A stretch of DNA of 64,000 nt from positions 1,472,999 to 1,536,998 of the forward strand of contig NW_003101675.1 in NCBI RefSeq assembly GCF_000003855.2, in the 5' to 3' direction. This stretch comes from Blastomyces gilchristii SLH14081 (Eukaryota; Ascomycota; Eurotiomycetes; Onygenales; Ajellomycetaceae). This document shows, one piece after another, positions 1 to 9,753 of this stretch (positions are counted from its first letter, which is position 1; each line of letters begins with the position of its first letter). The position numbers were made by a program, and so were the translations under genes. The notes beneath the pieces are model-generated. The model worked only from the letters and a program-made list of their open reading frames with translations, ran no database searches and was not told where the DNA came from.

Positions 1-174
1 TATCTGAGACTAGATTTTTATTTGAAAAGTGAATCTGAGATCTTTAATATTTGAAATAATGTGATTTGAAATCAATGTGATGAATACAAATCATGATCAG
101 AAGTAATACTTTTAGATAATGTAACAGCTATAAAGTTTGATTCTGGTCTCAGACACGGTCACATGGTCAGTCTA
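1..174 (-). mobile_element. hAT element, terminal 174 bp, reversed and cut by the window edge
   Basis: This stretch is the reverse complement of the first ~173 bp of the hAT element that begins at 1935. Both share the TAGACTGACC terminus, the GTCTGAGACCAG block and about 120 bp of further subterminal sequence. It therefore looks like the end of a second hAT copy in the opposite orientation, with its body lying to the left of the window. The 8 bp following it, TGTGTGAC (175-182), belong to the MITE that comes next, so this copy most likely inserted into that MITE close to its left tip. Confidence 0.75.
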
Positions 175-671
175 TGTGTGACTGTGTCTGAGACCAGAAT
201 CAGAATTTTTGATAGTTTCATTATCAATTTAACTGATCTCATTACACGGTTTTAATATTAGATAGTAGTCTCATACTGTCTCAGTGAGACTTACTGTCTA
301 CTCTTATCACATTTTTCAAATGAGATTATGATTTTCATTTCTGAATTTAAATTATTTTTATTACTTTAAATGACTTTAAATCTCAGTTGAGTGTTATCAA
401 AAAGTGTTACTTTTTAAAAAATTAAAAATAGTCTAAAAAAAACCTTAAAATGTCTAATAATAATAACTTTATGTCAAGAATGAAACTAAATGAAATCAAA
501 TAAAATCACTTTCTGATTTTTTTCAAGTTATGATTTCATTTTAAGATCTAATATATAGTCACTTTGCATGTTTTTTTAATGATTAGTCCCAGCGAGATTC
601 ACATCAAGAAATGTATGAGATCAGATTAAATGAGATCAAATGTGAAATTCATGATTCTGACGGCCAGTTTA
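175..671 (+). mobile_element. hAT-type MITE copy 1 (left tip missing)
   Basis: A ~505-bp non-autonomous element that also occurs at 7692-8711, 8070-8575 and 54262-54766. It ends in CGGCCAGTTTA, a one-transition variant of the family end CGGCCAGTCTA. Its first ~9 bases are absent because the reversed hAT copy lies there. It has no coding capacity. It sits inside a copia RT frame that resumes directly at 672, so it inserted into that retroelement. Confidence 0.8.
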
Positions 672-1926
672 TATGTATCTGTGTTTTTGAATGATATATT
701 ATCTCAGAATGAGATGATCTATATACAACTATTCACAGGTGTTAAACATGACAGAGAGAGCTTGATGAAACTACTCTATCAGAGTCTATATAAAATGAAG
801 TAAGCTGTAAGAGTATGATATTTTCTTGCAACAGAGCATCTGACTACATTGAGGTTCAAGATATTATCTTATGATAGTGAATTTTTATATCATTCTGTTC
901 ATAAGATCTATCTGACATTACATGTCAATGATTGTCAGGTGACAGAATCTCAAGAACAGCAATTAGACTGAGTATTGAGAGAGATTGCAAAGAGATTTGA
1001 GACAAAGAATGTTGAAGAGATCAAGTTATATCTTGAAATGAAGATCAAATATCAGAGGAATAACAATCTATCAATTACACAGAGTCATTATATTGAGAAG
1101 ATTCTTGAAGATTTCAGCATGAATAAGATAAATCTGACTGATATCTCAATGACAGCTGATATACAACTGAAATTCTCACCTGATAAGGGAAAGGAGTTGA
1201 ATGATGACTTTACAGCTATGAGATATTATTAAGAATTGAGATTATTGCAATATTTAATCTCAAGCAGCTGATCAGACCCGGTGTTCATAGTCAACTATCT
1301 CTTACATTTTAACTCATATTCATACAAAGCATATTGAGCAGTATTGAAGCATGTTCTTTGTTATGTCAAGAAGATAAAAAATCATGACATATTATATAGA
1401 AAGAAGATGAATGATGAGAATCTGAGTTCTGTAATATACAGTGATTTAAACTGAGTGAAGATGAATTCTCAATACAAATTGACTACTGACTATGTTATAT
1501 TGATTAATGAGTCATCAGTCTCATAATAATTGCAGAGATAGATATCTATTACTAAATCAATCACAGAAGCTGAATATATTACAGCTAGTAAGACAGCTTA
1601 TGAGATAATCTGATTGAATAATATATTATATGACACTGAGTTAATAAATAATGAAAAAGCAACAATATGCTCACATCTATAAGTTGATAATAAGAAAGCA
1701 ATCAATCTAACAAAGAAGGAATTCTTAATACAAAGATTGCATCATATCAAGATCAGATATTATATTCTTTATAATTTGATTGAAAAAGAAGAAATCATGA
1801 TGAAATATATTGATTCTACAGTGAATATAGCTGACAGACTTATCAAGTCACTGATGAAGCCTGCATTTGAAGATTTTATCAAAAGAATTAACATTCAGAA
1901 AATTGAGAAGAAATGATTGAATGATA
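672..1926 (+). pseudogene. Ty1/copia polyprotein fragment: RT and RNase H
   Basis: One frame can be followed across many stops. It starts near the copia RT motif D-V-x-x-AFLNG (about 675-700) and continues with LHVND (the mutated form of the LHVDD catalytic box, about 920). The tract at 975-1230 is open and includes ETKNVEEIKLYLEMKI and SITQSHYIEKIL. RNase H motifs follow, including TEAEYITASKTAYE (about 1565) and the closing HHIKIRYY...ADRLIKSLMKP block (about 1740-1865). This order is diagnostic of the C-terminal half of a copia polyprotein. Trp codons appear as TGA, and Gly and Asp as Glu/Arg and Asn, consistent with C-to-T inactivation. The 5' part is missing beyond the MITE and no LTR is visible. 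The downstream hAT element inserted just after the reading frame, at 1927-1934. Confidence 0.85.
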
Positions 1927-1934
1927 ATAATAAT
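1927..1934. repeat. 8-bp target-site duplication, left of hAT element
   Basis: ATAATAAT here and at 7679-7686 are identical and directly abut the TAGACTG and CAGTCTA termini of the element between them. Eight bp is the hAT superfamily signature. Confidence 0.85.
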
Positions 1935-3515
1935 TAGACTGACCGTGTGACCATGTCTGAGACCAGGATCAAACTTTACAGTTGTCATGTTGCCTAAAAG
2001 CATTACTTCTGATCATGATTTGTGTTCATCACATTGATCTCAAATCACGTTATTTCAAATATTAAAGGTCTCAGATTCACTTTTCAAATAAAAATCTAGT
2101 CTCAGATAAAGAATATGTTTGAATTCTTAGTCACATTTTCATTCTGATTCCATTATTGAGAATGGCATCAAATGAGATCATGAAATCACTTCTCACTTAT
2201 ATAATATCATAACATAGTGCTTATTTGTTGAAAATTCAACAGAGAGTGTTATCAAATATCATTACTTTTCTGAACACAGATCATAATTCATATAATTTTA
2301 ATTATGAAAAAAACATAAAATACAAAAAAAAAGAAAAAACAAAAAACAAAACAAACACAAGAAAAAATCACAATAAAAAAAAAAAAAAAGAAAAGAAAAA
2401 GAAAAAAAAATCAAGATCACAGAGCTGCAGCACTCTTAAAATACTTACTTCTCAGAGTCTTTATAATATTCATCATCAACTGTGTATTCCTCACAGTGAG
2501 AATAACATAGCTGTGATAAGTTATTGTCTTAACATCATCTAATAAATAATCAGTATATATCTGTATAAATGTGAATAATTAGAAAATATACACTTAAAAA
2601 GTGTGACCAGGGTGAACTCTGCTGTCACTTGAATAACATTAAGAGCAGAACAGTGAAATTGATGATTTTTCTCATCAATTTCACAGACAAGGTATGTGAA
2701 GATGATTTTAAAGAATATAAGATTTCTCAACTTCTGGTAAAAATGAATCTCACAGAGAGACTCTATTTTTATGATATCAGAGACTGAGTGTTATCAAAAA
2801 GTGTTACTTTCATGCAATGTACATGCACTTACTGCAGTGATTCACTCTCTGTGCATGTGACTGAGAATTGCAGCTTTCTCACACTGCACAGCTCTCTCTG
2901 AAATGCTGCTGTCAGTTTGCAACTCATACAGTCTCTCAGTCCAGCATGTGCTGTGTATATACAGCCCTGCATGCTGGGGCTGTGTTGGTCATTATGACCT
3001 GGCATAGTACTCACTTTTCACAAGCCATGTTTTATTTAAGGGGGGAAGAGAAAGATGCAACTATTGTTTTATTAAAAGAGAGATGAATAATTAGTATTAT
3101 TGAATTAATTTGATTCATCTGTATTTAAAATTTGATTAGTTTATACTCTTCAATTTGAGGATTTCTGTGAGTGTTTTAATAGTTTTCATATCAGCTTGAA
3201 CTTAGTGATGAGTTGAAGAAGAAGAGAAAAGAGAGAAGAAAGAAATGAGAATAACTTATCTTTATAATATGAAAACAGAGAATCACTGTAATTATTCTTC
3301 ATAGTAACAAAGATCTGTTTTCTGCATGTATCTCTGATATAGATTATATGATAAATGCATATAAAGAATATCAATAGTGCATGCATTGAATGAAGATAAT
3401 GTTGCTATGCAACACTGTAGCTGTTTCTGTACATCTCTGAAAGCTGTTAATAGTTTCTTTGTCTCTTTATATTTGATAAGTCAATAATATATTTCAATGC
3501 ACTCTTTCTTTCATT

Positions 3516-3517
<2 letters not shown>

Positions 3518-3553
<36 letters not shown>

Positions 3554-3604
3554 TATCATCATCATTATCATCATCATCATCATCATCATCATCATTATTA
3601 TTAT
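3518..3604. repeat. (TCA)n microsatellite in hAT element
   Basis: About 28 near-perfect TCA/CAT triplets with occasional TTA interruptions. It lies in the non-coding left half of the hAT element. Confidence 0.9.
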
Positions 3605-4131
3605 ATCATTGCCTGCCTTCACCTCTCTCTCAACACTTATTAAAATCAATCATGTTATTCCTCTTCAAATATTCTGCAGTTCTGTGAATCATCAAGGCGC
3701 GTGAGCACTGTCACAGATTGAAGGAAGAGAAGAAGAAGATGTTTAAGCACAGAGAGACAGATCATAAGACATGTTATAATGCCTTGAAGAGACTCTGCAA
3801 GAGAGTAGAATGATAACAATTTTAAGTAATACTTCTGATAGATTTAGACTGAACTAAGTATAGGAATAATATGAATAGCACCGCCTGTGAGAGATTGAAA
3901 AAGAAGACAGTGAAGAGTCTCATACAGCAGTGATGAGACCAGGAGAAGTTCTGAGAATGATTTGAGACTAAGATGAAGAGAGAGAGGGAGAAGAAGAGTA
4001 TTACTGTAAATAAGTGATGATAGAAGAAGATTGAGAAGATATTGAAGCAGAAGACAAAGAAGTCAAAACTGATAAGTTTTTTATTAAGAGATAATGATTT
4101 TTGATAACACTTCTGTTCTCTAATTGATTAG

Positions 4132-4434
4132 CAGGAGCTGACAGAGGAGAAGGGGATTGAGGCCTTGTTCAGGTCTCAAATGCACTCCATGATCCAGGAC
4201 ATTGAGAAGGCAGCTCTGCTCTCTGAGCATGTCAATCTGCTTACTGCTGAGGTGGAACCTGAGACAGCAGACCAGGAAATGCGGGATTTTGAGATGCAGG
4301 TTGACCTGGCTGAGAGGGAGCAGCAGGAACCCTTCTCTGAGAAGACAGTGAAGAGAGATTTTAAGATGATTATCATCTCAGATAAGAAGAAGGAGAAGGA
4401 GGAGAAGAAGAAGAAGAAGAAGAATGAGAAGTGA
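4132..4434 (+). pseudogene. Unrecognised accessory reading frame in hAT element (terminal exon)
   Basis: The frame opens immediately after a splice-acceptor-like CTAATTGATTAG (ending 4131) and runs about 100 codons to TGA at 4432-4434. It starts QELTEEKGIEAL, continues with SMIQDIEKAALLSEHVN and ends in a Lys/Glu-rich tail (KKKEKEEKKKKKK). The middle looks like an amphipathic helix and the tail is highly basic and acidic. GC content is higher than in the surroundings and there are no internal stops, so this part escaped most of the mutation. An upstream exon is suggested at about 3690-4070, where Arg/Lys-rich reading occurs, and the probable intron donor GATAAGTT near 4070 may be a mutated GTAAGTT. 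I do not recognise the protein. It may be a second transposon product or the N-terminal part of the transposase transcript. Confidence 0.45.
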
Positions 4435-4889
4435 ATTATGAAGAATGATAAGAAGAATGAGAAAGAGAAGAAGTAGATTTTTTTCTTTTTATATTAGTTA
4501 GTTATAAGTTTAAGTTTTTAATTATTAATAATTAAAATTGATTTTGAGTTTTCAAAAATTATTGTACAAGTTGTAATCAAGTCAGGAATGATATATATAT
4601 ATATATATATTTAACTATCATGATTCACAAATCACTATAATGTATAAGTATCAACATTTTTTCAACATTGATATTCACAATATTAATATATTTTTAATGA
4701 TATTATCTGATAATACAATTTAATAACACTCTCTTTCATAATATTAATATATTTCAAGAAATATGACAGAGATTAATCAAGATTATTTATTTACTTTTAT
4801 ACATCAATGATATTCAATCTGAGTTAGTACTAAAATTATAACTAAGCTAAGAAACAAGATTATTTTCTCTTATATTAATTCTTCTTACA

Positions 4890-7348
4890 CACATCAGTGA
4901 TCAGTTATTGAAAATAAATTGTCATCTTTCTCAAATTATTATCATATCTTCTGAATTCACTTCTTTCACTTTATTTACTTCTATTGAAGATTCACAAACT
5001 CTTCAAGAAATCACTGTGAATCACAAAGTCTATATTATTTACAATTCAACACAGAATACTCTCTTTCAATCATGATGAATAATCACTTCATTCTTCATAT
5101 CTGATTTCAGGTCACAAAATTTATGAAAAACTTAATATAAACATTGAGATGAACTATGAAATAATTATTAACAGATTGTATTGCAGATTACTGAAGAGTC
5201 ATCTCTTTGCTGCAATCACTGCAACTTTATTCAGAAACATTCATCATAAACTGATCATAACTCTGAAGCAATTTTCTGACATCTGAAGTCATCAGAATGC
5301 AGATAACAAAAGAAAAATAATCAGAAAATTACTACTGAGCTGATAAGTTACTCTATCAGATAACAATTTTTGATAACACTAACTTTCTAATTTAAAGAAA
5401 ATCATGTGAAAACAACTCTGTATTAGTACTCTGATTTCATAACTCTCATCTAATAACTTCTGTGAATAATTATTTTGCATATATATATCTCTGAATCTTT
5501 CTCTTTAATCAATTGAAAACTCTGAATTCTGAACACTTCTTCAAATGCTTAATTCAAATCTTCATATTCTACATCAATTCTGTCTTCAGTCCAATCTCAA
5601 GATATACTACAAAGTCAATATACAATATCTAGAATCAGAGTTGAAGAATTATTGAAGAGTATCTCTCACAGTGAATGCATGAACTAGTATAAACAATCTT
5701 ACATTTATAAGAGTTACATGTTATTATATTGATGAGAACTGAACTTATTAAGAGACATTAATTGAATTTGAATCATTGATCAGTAGTCATACTGAGAATT
5801 ATATAGTAGAGATATTAATGACTGTGATTAAAAATAACTATTAAGATATTAGTCTCAGTCTTCTTACAATTACAACTGATAATGCTGTGAATAACTACAC
5901 TATGATGAAGAGCTTGAAGCAAAAATTGACTTTGCATTTCTGAAATAATAAACAAGGTCATATTCTCTGTATTACTCATGTGGTTCAACTTGTGATACAA
6001 ACACTGATAAAGAATCTTAACATTGAGATGAAGAATAATGAGATGACTGATTCTTAGAATGAGAATGAGATGAAAGTGATTACTCAAGTAACTTTTACAT
6101 TCACTTTACAAAAGATAATGTTTTTTGACAATACTTTTTAATATTGCTTTTTAATAACACTTTTTAGTAACACTACTGTTAATTTTGAATAGATTAGCTA
6201 ATAATTTAAATATCATAGATTTAAAACATTGTTAATGTGATTTATACCTCTTCTAAACAATAACAACAATTTCATGATATTTAATAAATAAACAAATCAG
6301 TCACATCACTGAATATGATACAGAATATTAGAATATGATAAAGTTCAATATATAAGATGACTGTTCAGACTCTTCAATTGTATCAGATAATTGATTATTG
6401 AGTGTAACACTCTGATTGAGAAAAGATTCAGATATTGAAACTTTCTAATATGAAGTAAACTCAGTTGAAATATGTGATTGATTTACTGTTTCAGTTTTAT
6501 AAGATAATAAAGACAGTCTCAATCACTCATACATCAATGCTGCAGTCAGTCTAGTGAGTGTATAACAGTTTATTTACTCATCTTGAGAAGCAGTTGAATC
6601 ACTCAAAAAGAAATTCAGTCTGAGATAATGCTATAGCACAGGCTATTGTTACTGTAAGAGATAAACTGGCATATTACTACAGTAAAATAGAATAATCTTT
6701 TACAGAGTACTATGCTGTAGTAGCTCTACTAGATCTCTCTTATTGAGTTAATATCTACACTTCTCAAGATTGAACAGAGGAGGAATAAGACTCATATGTT
6801 AAATTAGCCTGAGACTACTATAATGCTAACTATCAGAGATTTGAATAAGCAGATGTTTGAGATGTGAAGATAGTGAAATACAATTCTCTAGTAAGTAATA
6901 ATCTTTGATAACACTTCATATCACATAGAACTATAATACTCACTTTGAAACAGAACTTACATACATTGATTGCAACTGAAAATCAGATAAAACTACATGC
7001 TTATAAAACTGAATTTGACTGCTATTTTCAAGATAATCTGATGAATTTACACATCAAATCAATTCTAGAGTTATAAAAAATTATTGAGAGTATATATTCA
7101 ACTGTTGCACTGATGACATGTGATATTCTGACAATTTCATTGACAGAGATGAGAATGAAGTGAAAGTTCAACTCAAGTTGAGATATTTATCACTATCATC
7201 AGAGACAATTATAAGAAGAAATAATCAAGAAACTCATGATTGTAAAACATGAAATTATCAGACAGTTTAATACCTCTGATCACAGTATATCAGAGAAGTG
7301 TAGTTTTCATGAGAAAGTGAAGAATAAACTTGCACAAGAATGTATTTA
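4890..7348 (+). pseudogene. hAT-family transposase, degenerate
   Basis: Several hAT landmarks can be read in order despite stops. A possible BED zinc finger lies at about 5180-5300. At about 5665-5760 there is the W-T-S...THYID-ENW block. TTDNAVNN (about 5870) and ITHVVQL (about 5975) follow; these are the D/N and H-V-L boxes of the RNase H-like core. A YYAVVALLDLSY segment lies near 6710, and the C-terminal dimerisation region at about 7010-7340 includes TCDILTIS followed by an LMIVKHEI tail. The closing stop is TAG at about 7349. At least one short intron (about 5344-5397) ends in a CTAAT...AAAG acceptor. Numerous stops make it non-functional as it stands. Edges are approximate. Confidence 0.8.
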
Positions 7349-7678
7349 GTTGTTTCATGAGCATTATCAATAATCATTACCAAATTCTGATTATATAAGT
7401 AATCACTGAATGAACTGAATGAGACTGATTTTGATCTTCAGTCTCAGTCTTATTCTGATTTTGAAAGAATGATCATCTTTCACAGTTTATCCTGGAAAAT
7501 TACTCTCATTTCACTGTTCTTGAATTAAATCTGGTCATTTTTCACATCATTTCTCTCAGAAATGGTCCATTTTCAGATTTTTTTGAGGCTTGGTCCTGGT
7601 GGGACTCACGCCAAGAAATGTATGGAACCAGACCAAATGGGACCAAATGTGAAATTCATGGTCCCGCCGGCCAGTCTA

Positions 7679-7686
7679 ATAATAAT
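7679..7686. repeat. 8-bp target-site duplication, right of hAT element
   Basis: ATAATAAT, identical to 1927-1934. Confidence 0.85.
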
Positions 7687-7691
7687 ACAGC

Positions 7692-8711
7692 TAGACTGAT
7701 CACTGAGATTATGAATTTCATGTTAAGTTTCATTTAATCTGATCTCATACATTTCTTGATATGAATTCTGCTAAGACTAGTTATTAAATAAACATATAAA
7801 GTGACTATATATCAGATCTTAAAATGAAATCATGACTTGAAAAAAATAAGAAAGTGATTTCATTTGATTTCATTTAGTTTCATTCTTGATATAAAGTTAC
7901 TATTTTTAGATATTTTAAGGTTTTTTTTAGACTATTTTTAATTTGTTAAAAAGTAACACTTTTTGATAATACTTAAATGAGATTTAAAGTTATTTAAAGC
8001 AATAAAAATAATTTAAAGTAAGAAGTGAAAATCATGATTTCATTTAACAAATATAACAAGAGTAGACAGTAGACTGACTGTGTAATCATGTCTGAAATCA
8101 GGATCAGAATATTTGATGATTTTATTATCAATTCAACTGATTTCATTACACAGTTTTAATATTAAATAGTAGTTTCATACTGTTTCAGTGAGACTTACTG
8201 TCTACTCTTATCACATTTTTTAAATGAGATCATGATTTTCACTTCTCAATTTAAATTATTTTTATTGCTTTAAATGACTTTAAATTTTATTTGAGTGTTA
8301 TCAAAAAGTATTACTTTTTAAAAAATTAAAAATAGTCTAATAAAAACCTTAAAATGTCTAAAAATAATAACTTTATACCAAGAATGAGACTAAATGAGAC
8401 TAAATGAAATCACTTTCTTACTTTTTCTAAGTCATGATCTCATTTTAAGATCTGATATATAGTCACTTTGCATGTTTTTTTAATGATTAGTCCCAGCGGG
8501 ATTCACATCAAGAAAGGTATGAGATCAGACCAAATGAAATCAAACGTGAAATTCATGATCCTGGCGGCCAGTCTAGCAGACAGTAAGTCTCACTGAGACA
8601 GTATGAGACTACTATCTAATGTTAAAACTGTGTAATGGGATCAGTCGAATTGGTAATGGGACTATCAAAAAATCTGGTCCTGGTCTCAGACACGGTCACA
8701 CGGTCAGTCTA
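7692..8711 (-). mobile_element. hAT-type MITE copy 2, split by copy 3
   Basis: Reverse orientation relative to copies 1, 3 and 4. It begins TAGACTGATC (7692) and ends GGTCAGTCTA (8711). It is interrupted at 8070-8575 by another copy of the same family; subtracting that insert and its 8-bp duplication leaves 506 bp, the family length. Flanks are AATACAGC (7684-7691) and GATACAGC (8712-8719), an 8-bp duplication with one transition. It sits only a few bases from the right end of the large hAT element. Confidence 0.85.
8070..8575 (+). mobile_element. hAT-type MITE copy 3, nested in copy 2
   Basis: 506 bp from TAGACTGACTG to GGCGGCCAGTCTA. The flanking 8-mers GTAGACAG (8062-8069) and GCAGACAG (8576-8583) differ by one C/T transition. 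The two halves of copy 2 join up exactly when it is removed. No coding potential. Confidence 0.88.
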
Positions 8712-8719
8712 GATACAGC

Positions 8720-9753
8720 AGATCAATGAATTTTGCATGTATTTCTTGATTTTTACAGTTATTGTCATACGGACGCCTTCCCTAATGAGGAAATCAGGGT
8801 CCAATTGATGTAATTAATTATTATTGCATTTTTGAAAGATTTGAGGATGGGGGAGGCCCCGGGTGGCGGCTTATAGGCCACAGTGTAGCAAGGGGGGGTG
8901 TTGGTGATTACTACACCTACCCTAGTCACGTGCCACCCCAACCTATCCATTTAGTGTAACATGCGTAGATAGATTACACCACACAACACAAGAACGTTAT
9001 CCTCCAAGATTAGCGAGGTCAAGTTTTCTGTATACACGTTATTAGTTCTCCTTCTCAAGAATCAGTAATATCATGTAATCAAGCCCTAACAGCAGCCAAG
9101 ACAGTTCCTATACCAAAAGAGGGCAAATGCATTCTTTAGTTACACCTCGGTACTTTTTGACCCCGGATTTGCGGGCAAACCCATTCTTCTTCTAGGAAAA
9201 GCTTTGGAACACGTTTCGGTAATACGGGCACCCAGCACTCGTAATTAATAGGAGAAATCCAATCCCAGGCTCTTTGTCTGCTATCAAAACAGTGAATTAT
9301 CTCTATGTAACATTGTATGTGCTGTATGTACTCTTTTACTCATAACTCCATGCTCAGAATTGTACTGCGTAATAAAGCAAGTTCGTATTCGTATTCAGCG
9401 GCAGGTGGTTCTATCTATTATTATTACCAGGACCATTAACTACATACCAATACATACTCCCCTATTCTACTCTGTATGATTATTCCTGAGCATTATCGTT
9501 TCTACACAGCAGAGGCTCTCGCAACTCCCCGTCGCTTCGCTTGTGCTCGCGCCTATATAGTCAAAGCCATGTCCTCTCTTCGCGCACAGCTCCCATCGCC
9601 ACCACACTTACCCATATACTAAGGAGATAAAGAGATAACTACCATTCGATCCTCTCCAATCTATCGGGTACCTAGGTATCTACAGCAGGGAACCCGCTCG
9701 CCACTTTAGTCGATATATAACGAGCATCGACCAAAGCGTCCACCTGGTTCAAC
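8720..9753. other. 5' flank of the aldehyde dehydrogenase gene
   Basis: Composition changes within about 40 bp near 8760 from mutated AT-rich DNA to balanced DNA rich in CpG and GG/CC. The first ~40 bp probably still belong to the copia fragment, since its frame can be carried on there. No further gene is convincing; the 61-codon minus-strand frame at 8765-8950 has no recognisable features. TATATAG (9554-9560) and TATATAA (9714-9720) are possible core-promoter elements for the gene starting at 9754, but neither is proven. AATAAAG near 9371 followed by GTATTCGTATTC resembles the tail of a retroelement LTR, but I found no partner copy. Confidence 0.4.

Larger units (their letters stand above)
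1935..7678 (+). mobile_element. Complete hAT transposon (5,744 bp)
   Basis: The element begins TAGACTGACCG and ends CGGCCAGTCTA, imperfect inverted repeats, and is flanked by a perfect 8-bp duplication (ATAATAAT). It contains a degenerate hAT transposase on the same strand (about 4890-7348) and a separate short lysine/glutamate-rich reading frame (4132-4434). The last ~110 bp match the right ends of the ~505-bp MITEs, so it is a credible autonomous relative of that MITE family. The interval 2110-3690 holds an A-rich tract (about 2306-2412), a patch with almost no CpG at 2820-3090, and a TCA microsatellite, but no recognisable gene. Mutation is uneven: the final ~200 bp keep CpG and GG/CC dinucleotides, whereas the transposase region has almost none. 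Confidence 0.88.

Noticed and set aside
2225..2542. 105-codon Lys-rich frame
   Set aside because: Its content is an A-rich tract (AAAAAG runs) in the non-coding left half of the hAT element.
3518..3604. CRISPR-like or tandem array
   Set aside because: A simple TCA microsatellite in a eukaryotic transposon; no spacers.
9300..9440. Solo LTR upstream of the dehydrogenase gene
   Set aside because: Only a vague LTR-tail appearance (AATAAAG, GTATTCGTATTC); no partner, no duplication found.
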